Source: Paraphaeosphaeria minitans (lineage: Eukaryota > Ascomycota > Dothideomycetes > Pleosporales > Didymosphaeriaceae). Taken from it: 64,000 nucleotides of DNA. The notes under the pieces were generated by a model. It saw only the letters and a list, made by a program, of their open reading frames with translations, did no database searches and had not been told where the DNA came from. Below are positions 54,834 to 64,000 of this stretch, in pieces. The position numbers and the translations under genes are program-made. The stretch lies in contig WJXW01000007.1 of assembly GCA_015832175.1 (NCBI GenBank), positions 2,578,188-2,642,187 of the forward strand. Reading direction: 5' to 3'. Position 1 is the first letter of the stretch. Every line of letters starts with the position of its first letter.

Positions 54834-55904
54834 AGGAAGAGGCATCTTTCAGCGTCTTCCAAGAACAAACAGCACCGGCTTTGGCAATTAATCAGACGAC
54901 TCTGCTCAACACTAATATGTGTGCCAACATCTGGCCCCATCTTTTCCTTTTTTCCTTCTTTCTTTTCTCTTTTTCTTTTCTTTGCTTTGCTTTTAAGAGG
55001 CATCACACCAACACTTTTAATTTTTGCTCATTTTGCTCATCTTTTGCCTACCACCAACCTCTTCACGCCGTCCGAATGCTCATACAAATTGCATGCAAGG
55101 GTCGGATCGGGGTGCGTAGAGGCCAACGGGCGGCCGAGGGAAGCGTTCATACATTTTCAAGAGCATGTCGAGCACACACTTCTCCCCAGCTTCCCCCTTT
55201 TTTTGGGGGGGGGTGGGGGGTGGATATTGAGGGAGTGAAAAAAAAAAATTCTTTCTTTTTTGCTTTCTCTATAATAGCGACTTTTGGGGTGGGGAAGGAG
55301 GCGTGTTTATACATGTTCAGAGAGCATGGGCACACAGTTTCCCACTGATACAATTTGATGTAGAAAATTACATGAAAATAAAATAAGGAAGATGATTTGA
55401 TTTCTTAACATCTTTTTTTTTGTAGAAGGGGGGGTGGGGGGGAGGGGAGGAGGGACGTGAAAAGGGTGTGTGTGTGTGCGGCGTTGCTCGGTGGGATGGT
55501 TGGTTGGTTGGTTGGTTGGTTGGATGATGTGAAAAAAAGGGGTTACAATTGGGTGACGTGCGATCGGTGGCAAGATTCAAAGCTATCTATCCTACAGATG
55601 CGTTGGGTTGGGGAGAACTCTACATTGCCGCCGTAGTCGAAACGCCCGAAAGCCAAACCCCCTGACAAGCCAAAAGAAAAAAAAACATAGGGCCAAAGCT
55701 TGGTCGAACGAATCCTACATCCTTGCTAAACCGCAGATGCAAATCTCGCACACAAACTTTGCCATTATGCGCTTAATTCCAATTCTAATTCCAATCCCAA
55801 TCCCAGCACATGCTGGCTGCACTCCCGTCGACGGTAAGGTGAGTCCCCCGTCCATGATCCCCAGCCCACACACACACACACGCCGAGTCCAGTCTCCGCC
55901 AAGT
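54834..55904. other. Convergent intergenic region with homopolymer and G-rich tracts
   Basis: 1.07 kb between convergent genes. T-rich sequence at 54940-55060, a G run at about 55205-55222 followed by an A run, GGGGGGGTGGGGGGGAGGGG at about 55431-55450, and (GGTT)n at about 55498-55524. Open frames through it are composed of these tracts. No gene is seen. Confidence 0.6.
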
Positions 55905-58902
55905 CTACGCCCACAGCCCACTCACCGTCTCAACACCGCGCTCCACAACCGCCTTGACGCGCGCCTTGAGCGTCTTCTGCGCACACTCGACGTCCAAGTC
56001 CTCGAGCCACACGCGCGCCGCGTACCGGTCGAAGCGGATCTCGATGCCAGGCACAGGGATGCCGAGATTGTGCAGACGGCGCAGCTCGGCCTTGTCCTCG
56101 GGCGACAGCGAGGTGCTGGGCGTGACGGCCGGCGCGGCGGCGACGGAGTAGGGGTGCGTGACGCCGCTGGGGTTGGGCGTGGCGGTGCCGTTGGGGACGG
56201 TGGGGGCGAGGGGTGGGAGCGCGGCGGAGGTGCGGGGCAGGGTGAGGGGGGTGAGGGCGTCGGGGCCGAATTGGTTTTCGAGGATGAGGAAAAGGCGGGA
56301 GAGGCGGGTGGAGGGGTCGGCGGTACGGTGGGGGTGCGGGGTTTTGAAGCGGTGGGAGAGTTTCGGGTCGTCGGCGGAGGGAGAGTGGGAGTGGGAGTGA
56401 TGGCGGGAGGATTCTGGGCGAGTTAGTGCTGCATTATCTGGGGAAGGAGGGTGGTGTGGATGAGGGAGGAAAGCTTGGGGTGACTGGACTTACGCTTCAC
56501 GGCTGCAGGCGAGCTCTCCACCGTACATAGCGCCGCGAGCACGGCGTCCGCGATGCCATCGTTGATCACGTTGCCCTCCCACTCGACTTCGACGAGGCCG
56601 CCCGGCCGGCACAGCACGCTCACACAGTCCATGACGACGTACTTTGTGCTTGAGCGGCTGATCTCTTCGTCTGCGTGCTCTTTGACGCCGTTTCCGTTGC
56701 CGTTTCCATTGACCTCTTTGCCGTTGACTGCCGCGTCGGTGACTTCTTCCTCCTTGATAGCGCCAAATGCGCCCTCGAGCACCCACCGGATCAGGTCCAC
56801 GCCTGCTGCCGACAGCCGCATGTGCTGCCGACACACGATGGTCGTGGTGGTCAGGCCAGCGTACTCCTTCAGATCTTCTGGCGCCATGAAAGAGAGCTTG
56901 AAGTCAGTCTCGTGCTGGATGAGGACACCGCTGATTAGATTAGGCTGCTCGTCTGTGTCACCGTTCTCTTCACCTTCGCCCTTGATGCGAGGTGCAGGTG
57001 GTGAGACGGACGCGAGCTTGCCGACGACCTTGGCAATCTTATCGGTCCTAAAGGGGATGCGGACTTCTTCGCAGTTGGCGGGAGAGAGGATCTTGACGGG
57101 GTCTTTGCGGTGTGCGTTGAAACCGAGGAGTTTGGACTTCAGGCGGTTCATGTTACCTTTTTCGCCGTGGACTAGGATCTACAAGGGCATGGACCAATTA
57201 GCTATGGCGACTAGCGAAAAATAGCAAACGGTGAATGTACTTACGACAACAGGTGCGTTGACCTCTGCCACAAACTCCATGTTCTCTTTGCCATCTACGT
57301 GAGCTGCAAAACTGAATTCCTGGACCGTGCAACGGCGCGGTATCTTCTTCTGTTCGTTTTCGTTTCCCCCTAGACGGCGCTGCTGATTGCCACGCTGGGT
57401 GATGCAAGGAATCTCTTCGGGCTCCTTCACGATTTCCTTGGCCATGGTGCCCTCGACGGAGTAACCGGTGATGACTACACCGTTCCTCGGATCGGGAGCC
57501 CACTTCTCAAGCAGCTCGCGCGAGGTGCCAGACTGCATCATACCCGGCGATGCCAACATGACGCATCCGCCCACATCGTCGAAGCGCTCGAGCGACTTCA
57601 GACTGCGTACAAAGCGGAAGTCCCACGGCCCACCTTTGCTCACATCACCTGCTGCTTCGGCTTCCGCCATTCGTTCGCGGAAGAGGCGCTTGATGTTGTC
57701 GTTCATGGCTGACACGTACGTCTGGTAGACAACCATACATTTCCGCGCCAAGCTCGAATTGTAGTAGATGGGGATCTTCTGGTATTCTGGGTGCTTAGCC
57801 CAGTACTCGTCCAGAATCAGGAGCAACTCTTGAGCACGGCCAAGGGCAAACACAGGGAGGAGGGCTCGACCACCGCGGTTGAGAATGTCCGTGATTGACT
57901 TCATGAGTTGGGCTTCCCTCTGGACGCGTGGAGTATGTGTCGAGATACCGAAGGTGGATTCGGTGATCAAGACGTCGATCTTGACATCCTTGGGTATTGA
58001 GGCAGACACCAGATGCCGGTCGTCTTCTCGCGAGTAGTCGCCCGTGAAGAGGATCTTCAGGCCTGCAATCTCAATCTGGAACATTGCTGCCCCCAAGACA
58101 TGGCCCGCTGGGTAGGGCGTTATCCGTATGCCAGCAACGGTGTGTGTTGTGTAGAAATCGATGGCTTCGATCATTGGAAAGGTATTTGTGTGGTCCTGCT
58201 CGGTGTACATTTGGATCTTGTTCTCTGCTGAGCTCGACATGTTGCCGACTCGCACGGAGTCTGAGATCAGCCATTTGTAGATGGCTTTGGTGGGATGTGT
58301 CATCATAACACGGCCGCTGAAGTTCGTCTTCGCAAGGACATAGGGCAACGAGGCCGCATGGTCGACGTGGAAACTTTGCGGCGTTAGCAGTCGGTAGCGG
58401 TCGTCTCGCCGATGCAGATACTATGTACATGCGAGCGGATGATGGTGGGAGAGGCACAAGACCGAGTCGAACAGTATGATGCAAATATATTCCATTGGTT
58501 CTCGTATACATGAAGCCTGATATCCGCATTGTCCGACTGCAGTGATGCGCCGCGCTTGTCCTCCCGATGCCAAAATGATTGCGTACAGGACCGTGGTACT
58601 TACTGTGATATCAGGAGAACGTCTACAGTGCTCAGGTCGAATTCATCGTAGAAGGGCATGGCCGAGAGTCCCTCGTGAGCGGGGTGCATGCCAGCGTCGA
58701 GCTACGCTGCGTCAGCAATGCCGAATACATGGCTTCAAGTGATGCCACACACCATGACCGTCTTGCCCTTGTACTGTATGACATGGCACGACCGCCCGAC
58801 TTCGTTGCCCCCGCCTAGACATAAGAACATGAGCTCATCGGAAGGGTCTACTGGGTCGTCGTCGACTGGCGCCATCGCGGCCGCCTTGCGCTTTGTTGCC
58901 AT
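55905..58902 (-). CDS. YSH1: Endoribonuclease YSH1 (CPSF73), mRNA 3'-end processing
   Basis: Five exons: 58902..58753, 58701..58604, 58373..57245, 57178..56494 and 56413..55905; introns of 51, 230, 66 and 80 nt; 856 residues. Metallo-beta-lactamase motifs: [20 protein letters not shown], the zinc motif HFHVDH (residues 83-88, split by intron 2), [23 protein letters not shown]; the beta-CASP part has [28 protein letters not shown] and [20 protein letters not shown]; then [14 protein letters not shown] and [17 protein letters not shown]. The C-terminal CPSF73-100_C domain ends [20 protein letters not shown]. It cleaves pre-mRNA at the poly(A) site in the nucleus. A long Pro/Ser/Thr insert lies before the last helices. 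A GTGAGT at 55925-55920 just before the stop could be a donor. Confidence 0.95.
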
Positions 58903-59433
58903 GGTGGACGCTGTTCAATTGGCACTATCCGCGGCGCAAAGAGTATTCTACAGGTAAGCGGTCACGGGTCGAACAGCGCAGACACTTCTATCGCATCCTC
59001 TCGGTTGAAGCGTCGGTGAAAGCAGAGCAGAGTCGATGGGAGGCAGGCAGGCGGGCAGGCGGGCAGGCAGGCAGGCGGGCAGGCAGGCGGGCAGGTAGGG
59101 AGGCAGGCAGGTGAAGGATGGACAATGGCAGGCGACTGGCTGCCCGTTCTATTGTTCGCGACACGGACGATGAGGTAAGCAGAGGCCCGTGCGCTCGCGA
59201 CTTCCATGGTCCCTGCTCTTATGATTGCTCTTGCCTCTCCACCAAACCTACCAAACCCACCAAACGCGCAGTTGCTCGCGCAAAACAAAAATCACGCCTC
59301 AGAACCGCTCATCGAGAGCTCTTTATCATCCTTGCGATAATACTGTCGCGTCTTGTACCCGCCAGCGGATGAGCCGTCGATAAAAGCATCGCCAGACCGC
59401 AACAGGAAACGAGCGCCGCGCTCGCTGCCCATC
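58903..59433. promoter_or_regulatory. Bidirectional promoter, YSH1 / TAF4
   Basis: 531 bp between divergent ATGs. A GGCA/GGCG tetranucleotide tract fills 59038-59106. The right side is T/C-rich with CAAAC/CCAAAC motifs near 59250. No TATA box is evident. Confidence 0.5.
59038..59106. repeat. (GGCA/GGCG)n tetranucleotide tract
   Basis: About 17 units with mixed fourth base. Confidence 0.9.
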
Positions 59434-61329
59434 ATGACACACCCGCACTACAACCAGTACCAGCAAAACATGCACGGCATGCCGCCGCTGCAGACCCAAG
59501 GAAACATGCCAAACCAGCAGCGCTCCTTCTCGCCGCAGCAGCCCTACCAGCAGTCGCCCGGCGCCATGTCCCCCACGAGCCTCCCGCCAGCAAAGCGCCA
59601 GCGTCTGTCGCCGCAACCCCAGTCGCAGCCCATGCACATGCCCATGTCGCCCTACAGCTCCCAGTACAACTCGCCCTTCTCCAACTCCAACCCCCAGTAC
59701 TCGGCCCACACCTCGCCGTACGCTGCCTCGCCGCCGGGGACCCATTATCTCTCTTTGCCCCAGTCGCCCGCCGCCTCGCAGCCCGCGACCCCTCCGTTCC
59801 ACCAACCACAACCATACCACCCGCCACACATGGCAGGCGACTCGCGACCACCGTTCCCTGGAGCCATGTTGCCACCAAAGGTGCCCGCGAGCAAGGCGCA
59901 GAAAGAGGACGAGTTGGAGAAAAGCACGGCCAAGGACTCAAACCCCAACACGCTTGCCGACGTCATAACAGGCTCTGGCATCGATTTGCAGCGAGAGGAG
60001 GAGGAGCTGTTGCGCGGCAGCACCTACCAGTCGCAAAGCTTTGCCTCGACTCTGTCCCCGCACGGTAGCTACAACTGGTCCCAGCAGTCCAACCACGGCG
60101 CTTTCCAGGGAGCAGGACCGTTCAACCAACCCAAGACGAAGGAGGAAATCGAGGACGAGTTGCGACGAAAGCATGCAAACGTTGCGCGTATACACAACGA
60201 AGCAGCCTCACACCCGCTGACCGACCCTTTTCTCCTCGCGGCTGGTGTGCGCCAACGCATGTCCAAAAAGGTCTACGAACACGGGATCAAATTGGATTTG
60301 GAAGGTTTGTTTGACAAAATCCCCAGTGCTATTCAAAATGTTACTCGTAAAGAGCTGGGACCTTCCTCTAATGGCGATTCAATTGTAGAACTTCAGGCTA
60401 CGAGCCTACTCAACAATGGAGCCCCACTTGTGGACCTCGTATCCCTCGTGTCACTCGCTGCAGAAGAACGCGTACGCGCAGTAATAGAAGACGCATTCGC
60501 ACTCGCACAAGGCCGCCGGAACACCTCTCAAGGAGTCGTACCTCCCAGCCTCGCTGACGTCGCTGTTGTTAGCGGAGATACCCAACGCACAGAAGCCATC
60601 ATACCCAACATCTCGAAGACCGCGTGGGAGGCAACAGAGAATGCCTCCAGCCCGTCGGCACGGCTGCCCACGCCTCCCGGCGATGTATCACCAGCACCGC
60701 AAGCAACCATACAATTCACTGCCAATGCTCTCGTCAACTCCCTCAAGCGTATAATGCAAGATGACGAGAAATTCGAAAAGGCTCGGGTCGCCAAACGACA
60801 GAAACGACTACAAGGCAACTCAGCTTCGCAAGATGCGACTATCGCCACGCCAACACCATTCCCAGACAAGCCCATCACAAAGAAGGAGCGTGATCGAATC
60901 AACAAAGCGGGCAATACCGAAGAAGCCGTTCACAAACGAGCCAACGAGACCGCTGCCATGGCCCTTGGCATGAAGAAGGGGAAAAAGAAGTATTCGTGGA
61001 TGGACCTTGGCGGCGGGGGCGGTTCTGGCGCAGCGACGCCGAGAGGCAATCCAGTTACGGGTGCGGGCGCGAGTGGCACAGCTACGCCCGCAGCAGCGCA
61101 GACGGACCGTGGCTCGATGGCCTATAAGCGAAAATTTCAGGGTGGCAACCTGGAGAAGGGTGACGAAGGGGAGAAGATCCAGCTTCGCGACATTGTGCAT
61201 GTCCTCGAGCTAGACGGCAAAGAGCGGAGGGCGCTTGTGCAGATCATAGCACGCATGCGCAGCTCCGACACAGATGCGAAGAAGATTGAAGATCGGCCTC
61301 GAGCCACTCCCGTTCATCCGGTGCGGTGA
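59434..61329 (+). CDS. TAF4: TFIID subunit TAF4
   Basis: One exon of 631 residues from the ATG at 59434; the open frame extends 27 codons upstream, but that ATG lies in 5' leader-like sequence. Residues 1-165 are Gln/Pro/Ser-rich (SFSPQQPYQQSPGAMSPTS). The TAF4 domain starts near 170 (TLADVITGSGIDLQREEEEL) and continues through LRRKHANVARIHNEAASHPL, TDPFLLAAGVRQRMSKK, a histone-fold-associated middle, NALVNSLKRIMQDDEKFEKA and a C-terminal IQLRDIVHVLELDGKERRAL. TAF4 pairs with TAF12 through a histone fold within TFIID. Length is somewhat above yeast Taf4 (388) and typical for filamentous fungi. Confidence 0.92.
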   Translation: MTHPHYNQYQQNMHGMPPLQTQGNMPNQQRSFSPQQPYQQSPGAMSPTSLPPAKRQRLSPQPQSQPMHMPMSPYSSQYNSPFSNSNPQYSAHTSPYAASPPGTHYLSLPQSPAASQPATPPFHQPQPYHPPHMAGDSRPPFPGAMLPPKVPASKAQKEDELEKSTAKDSNPNTLADVITGSGIDLQREEEELLRGSTYQSQSFASTLSPHGSYNWSQQSNHGAFQGAGPFNQPKTKEEIEDELRRKHANVARIHNEAASHPLTDPFLLAAGVRQRMSKKVYEHGIKLDLEGLFDKIPSAIQNVTRKELGPSSNGDSIVELQATSLLNNGAPLVDLVSLVSLAAEERVRAVIEDAFALAQGRRNTSQGVVPPSLADVAVVSGDTQRTEAIIPNISKTAWEATENASSPSARLPTPPGDVSPAPQATIQFTANALVNSLKRIMQDDEKFEKARVAKRQKRLQGNSASQDATIATPTPFPDKPITKKERDRINKAGNTEEAVHKRANETAAMALGMKKGKKKYSWMDLGGGGGSGAATPRGNPVTGAGASGTATPAAAQTDRGSMAYKRKFQGGNLEKGDEGEKIQLRDIVHVLELDGKERRALVQIIARMRSSDTDAKKIEDRPRATPVHPVR

Positions 61330-61855
61330 AGGGGCGTTTAGACATCTCATTCCTTACGGCGCAGTTGCGGGACTTCTGTGGACTGTATTCATTCCTAATC
61401 ACATTCATCAGCGGCGGCGTTATTGTGGGTTTTCTTTTCTCCGGGACATTGGACGAGTGGAGTGGTACGAGCGTGTTTGTGTGTTTGCATGCTGTACCAT
61501 GACTTTTGGGGGACTTCTTTCGGAAAGCGTTTCTCAAAAAGTATCAGGCTGTAGGTGCTCCCCATGGGGAGAAGCAGCCCTCTGCTCAAATGGGATTGAG
61601 AGGTACAATCACTTGGACAATATGAGTGCGCATATGAAGTATCATAATCGAAGGAAATATCGTTCTGGATGCGCATGATCCGGTAGACTAATAGACTGAC
61701 TACACATGCACATGCCGCGTTCCCCGTGCCATGACACCAACACTTTTCATGCGGTGATACTAACGAGTTAGAGAAAACTCACAGCTCTCGCTATCACTCA
61801 CCTCTCCCAACCTCTCACTACACTGTACCGCCGTCCGCCTCCCTATCCACTCCGT
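61330..61855. other. Convergent intergenic region
   Basis: 526 bp between TAF4 and a candidate small minus-strand gene. No supported feature. Confidence 0.45.
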
Positions 61856-62032
61856 CTACTCCGCCCACTCCCTGCTCACCTCCTTCACGCCCCTCGCCCG
61901 CCGCTCCGTCCGCGCCTTCGCAGCTTCCACATCTTTCGGATCCGCAGCAGCCCGGCTCCCCTTCTGGAACGCAGGCTTCTTGGGCGCGCGCCCGGCGATG
62001 ATGGCGGCGGCGGCGGGCATGGTCCTGGCCAT
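61856..62032 (-). CDS. Candidate small Ala/Lys/Arg-rich protein
   Basis: ATG at 62032 in a strong context (TTCACCATGG) opens 58 codons: MARTMPAAAAIIAGRAPKKP, an AFQKGSRAAADPKDVEAAKA helix-prone middle and RRARGVKEVSREWAE. GTGAGC, a good donor, lies inside the last codons; with a CTCTAAC branch and TTAG acceptor near 61765 a spliced form with another tail is possible. The basic, amphipathic N-terminus could target mitochondria. No known family recognised; the frame is too short to be sure. Confidence 0.35.
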   Translation of the reverse strand: MARTMPAAAAIIAGRAPKKPAFQKGSRAAADPKDVEAAKARTERRARGVKEVSREWAE

Positions 62033-62601
62033 GGTGAAGGGTTCAGAACTGGGGGTGTTTTTTTTTCTTCTTCTTCTGGATAAAGTCCGCCTCGCAGTGG
62101 AGTAGGGTGTCCCATTTGGGTGCGTGGAAGAGTTGGGTGGGATGAGCTGGAAGCTGTGGTGTGGTGTGTTTCTTTTTTTGTTGTGGACTCGTTATCAATG
62201 TGGCGATGCGAGGTTTTCGCTCTGCGACGGGTGTAGTCTGGATGCATACATATAAACAATCACTTTGTCGCCCGGCACGAGTAAGAGCATTCGAAGAGCG
62301 CAAATAGCAAGTGCTCGTTATGGTACACACTTTTTTCCTTTGTGTGGAAAGTGATGCCTGATTTGTTCACACCCTAGCGACATTCCTGTAATTTTACAGA
62401 GGGTAAGTACATCTGATGTTCGAATGGAGCTCGACGTTCGTTGGAGCAATCTAGATCGAATGATATCGTCGTTGGCAGCACCTGGTTCGTTTGGATTGAA
62501 TGCAATGGAAACTATGGTCTTGACTGTAGTTCCTGACCGAAGTTCTTGAAATATCGAAAGTGTTGCACGTCTTGTCTATTTACTGCGGTGTTGTTTGCTG
62601 T
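62033..62601. other. Intergenic region
   Basis: 569 bp upstream of the candidate small gene and downstream of the phosphatase. A T/C-rich tract at 62055-62085 may be promoter or leader sequence. Nothing else is seen. Confidence 0.45.
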
Positions 62602-63960
62602 CTATTCATATCCGGCGCGCTCGGTCTCATTCGGGAACGACGGCGCGTCGGCGTTGGAGGCACACGCGTGCTTCCAGTTCTTCGGCGTAAATTTGTCGAC
62701 GATGCCCTTGAAAGCCTCCTGTAGTGTGGTTAGTAATTCCTTGGTCACGTCAAACAGAAGCATTCCACTTACCAGCGTGCAAAACGTCGTATCGCCATCC
62801 AAGTGCTTTCCCTCCGGCTTGCACCCGGGTACCTGCATGATCTTGTCGTTGTACCGGATCCGAACGTAGTAGTCCCTCATCTCGTTCCGCTGCTCGGGCG
62901 TGAGCTCCATCAACGGCTTTCGCGCGATGCCCTCAGACTCAGAAGGCAGATTCGGTGCCTTATTACTGCTGAAGAGCGACGCCCACCAGCTCTGTGGCTT
63001 TTCCTGCGAGCCGTCAAGCGTACCCGCCGAGGCCGGCGCGTTGGAGAGACGCTGCGTCGAGGAATTAGCGGCATTGTTGCGGAACAGCTCGAAGGCGATG
63101 TGGCTCGTGAACGGGGGCCATTTCTCGCCGTCGAAAGCGCCCAGGCTGGCCAAGCAGGCTGCGAGCGTGGTATCGTGACAGCCGGACAGTGCGAGCTTGA
63201 TGTCCGTCTCGCCGCCTCGGCCATGGCCCAGGTCGCTGTCGTTGCCGCCAATCTCGACCAGTCCGTCATTGCCGTTGCGTTCGATGCTGCCGATCATGCG
63301 GCTCGTGATGTCGCCCATCAAGCCACCGATGCCGAGCATGCGATACTCGGTGCTCTCCTTGTACCCTTCAAACCACTCCTCTACACCGATCTTGTCGATG
63401 ATGGCGCGGGCTTTGGGGTCGTAAAACTCCTTGGGAAGCTTGGTCTTAGGGCCGTGGGCATCCGTGGCATTAATCGTGTCCATGATACCCGAAATCCGGG
63501 GGTGAGAGTCCACGGCAACGGGCTGGTTCCCCGGCATCCATTTGCTGAACAGCTTGGACAGATACTGCACGTCCTCAGTCTCGTTCCAGCGCTCAGCGGC
63601 ACGGTTGGCAAACGCGCGGCTTAGATGGGCAAAGCGTCTGCAGTTGCCGTCATTGGGGAAGAGAGTTTCATCAGCGGGCGTCCTGGTGATGATGGTCGGT
63701 GCGTGGAAGTCGGCTGTTCTGGTGCTGGGAGGATAGAAGCCGTAGAATGTCTGCTGCACGGATTCTAGCGCTCGCGGGATGGGGGTTGCGCGTAGGTAAA
63801 TCATGTCCGAGTCTGAGATGAGCTTGGGCATGAAGCGGAGCTGGTCCACATATAGATGGCGGAGACGCTGTCCAAGGGCAAGAGTGGTTTCGCGACCTTT
63901 GTCTGTAAGTTCTCCGGGCTGGCTGTAGCGGTCATTGTCAGTGCATATCCACATGGCATA
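62602..63960 (-). CDS. Histidine acid phosphatase, 5' end outside the window
   Basis: Exons in the window are about 63960..62773 and 62718..62602; the 54-nt intron 62772-62719 has GTAAGT, TTACTAAC branch and ACAG. The first visible exon begins after a TAG that serves as acceptor near 63961, and the catalytic RHGxRxP segment expected before it is missing, so at least one 5' exon lies beyond 64000. Visible motifs: QPGELTDKGRETTLALGQRL, ISDSDMIYLRATPIPRALES (the Y-RAT region), FPNDGNCRRF and the proton donor LSGCHDTTLAACLASLGAF (HD). Two to three conserved Cys suggest disulfides and a secreted or vacuolar enzyme; a Ser/Ala insert at about 310-350 is unusual. By family it hydrolyses phosphomonoesters. 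The two-residue start is uncertain. Confidence 0.85.
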   Translation of the reverse strand, partial: YAMWICTDNDRYSQPGELTDKGRETTLALGQRLRHLYVDQLRFMPKLISDSDMIYLRATPIPRALESVQQTFYGFYPPSTRTADFHAPTIITRTPADETLFPNDGNCRRFAHLSRAFANRAAERWNETEDVQYLSKLFSKWMPGNQPVAVDSHPRISGIMDTINATDAHGPKTKLPKEFYDPKARAIIDKIGVEEWFEGYKESTEYRMLGIGGLMGDITSRMIGSIERNGNDGLVEIGGNDSDLGHGRGGETDIKLALSGCHDTTLAACLASLGAFDGEKWPPFTSHIAFELFRNNAANSSTQRLSNAPASAGTLDGSQEKPQSWWASLFSSNKAPNLPSESEGIARKPLMELTPEQRNEMRDYYVRIRYNDKIMQVPGCKPEGKHLDGDTTFCTLVSGMLLFDVTKELLTTLQEAFKGIVDKFTPKNWKHACASNADAPSFPNETERAGYE

Positions 63961-64000
63961 CTACACTACACGAGAAGTTGGGACACGACGACAGGTGTGA

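Noticed and set aside
55608..56426. 272-codon plus-strand open frame
   Set aside because: Antisense to the last YSH1 exon, which carries recognisable CPSF73 C-terminal sequence.
62803..63624. 273-codon plus-strand open frame
   Set aside because: Antisense to the acid phosphatase, whose conserved motifs decide the strand.

Overview
This window is nuclear DNA of a filamentous ascomycete, most likely a Dothideomycete. The evidence is compact genes 0.1 to 2 kb apart on both strands, many short introns (43 to 230 nt, mostly 45 to 80) with GTRNGY donors and CTAAC/CTGAC branch points, no operons, and fungal families such as a GPCR-RGS hybrid, a PTH11/rhodopsin-fold protein, CBM18 chitin binding and a Pex22-like protein. 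The class-level placement is inference from general resemblance. Exon models were built by hand from splice signals, reading phase and family resemblance; every spliced intact model sums to a whole number of codons.

Layout. 1-4893: two convergent secreted cell-wall-type proteins, a Ser/Thr/Cys-rich glycoprotein (5' cut by the window edge) and a two-module CBM18 protein. 5814-8935: a divergent pair, a multipass membrane protein with an AT-hook-like tail and the SWR1-complex subunit SWC5. 9455-11579: a hexose-type MFS transporter. 12859-17636: eIF2B gamma (GCD1), a divergent Pex22-like peroxin, and an NYN/OST-HTH protein. 18031-18869: a weak hypothetical gene. 19412-23263: a small heat-shock protein with an upstream heat-shock element, and an unknown acidic protein. 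24877-30053: a dienelactone-hydrolase-like/SnoaL fusion and a large unknown Cys-containing protein. 31877-33215: a rhodopsin-fold membrane protein. 33464-35423: a secreted-protein pseudogene. 35.4-38.3 kb: gene-poor with an AT-rich relic. 38350-40364: GprK-type GPCR-RGS. 42732-43948: a proline-rich protein. 44613-49685: gelsolin-repeat protein. 50550-51354: ARL2 GTPase. 52324-54833: a GNAT-type protein with a duplicated RYxPAHLRKK motif. 55905-58902 and 59434-61329: divergent YSH1 (CPSF73) and TAF4. 61856-62032: a candidate small protein. 62602-63960: histidine acid phosphatase, 5' end beyond the window.

The genes are not one pathway. Housekeeping functions dominate (transcription, mRNA 3' processing, translation initiation, chromatin, actin, tubulin-linked GTPase), with sensing, transport and secreted genes between them. 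The least ordinary features are the decayed secreted-protein gene with CAA-to-TAA type stops, the AT-hook-like motif on a multipass membrane protein, an intron consisting mostly of a 20-bp tandem repeat, a hydrolase-like domain lacking a recognisable nucleophile, and a cluster of minisatellites in the 49.8-52.2 kb intergenic regions. I did not find a clearly new multi-gene system.
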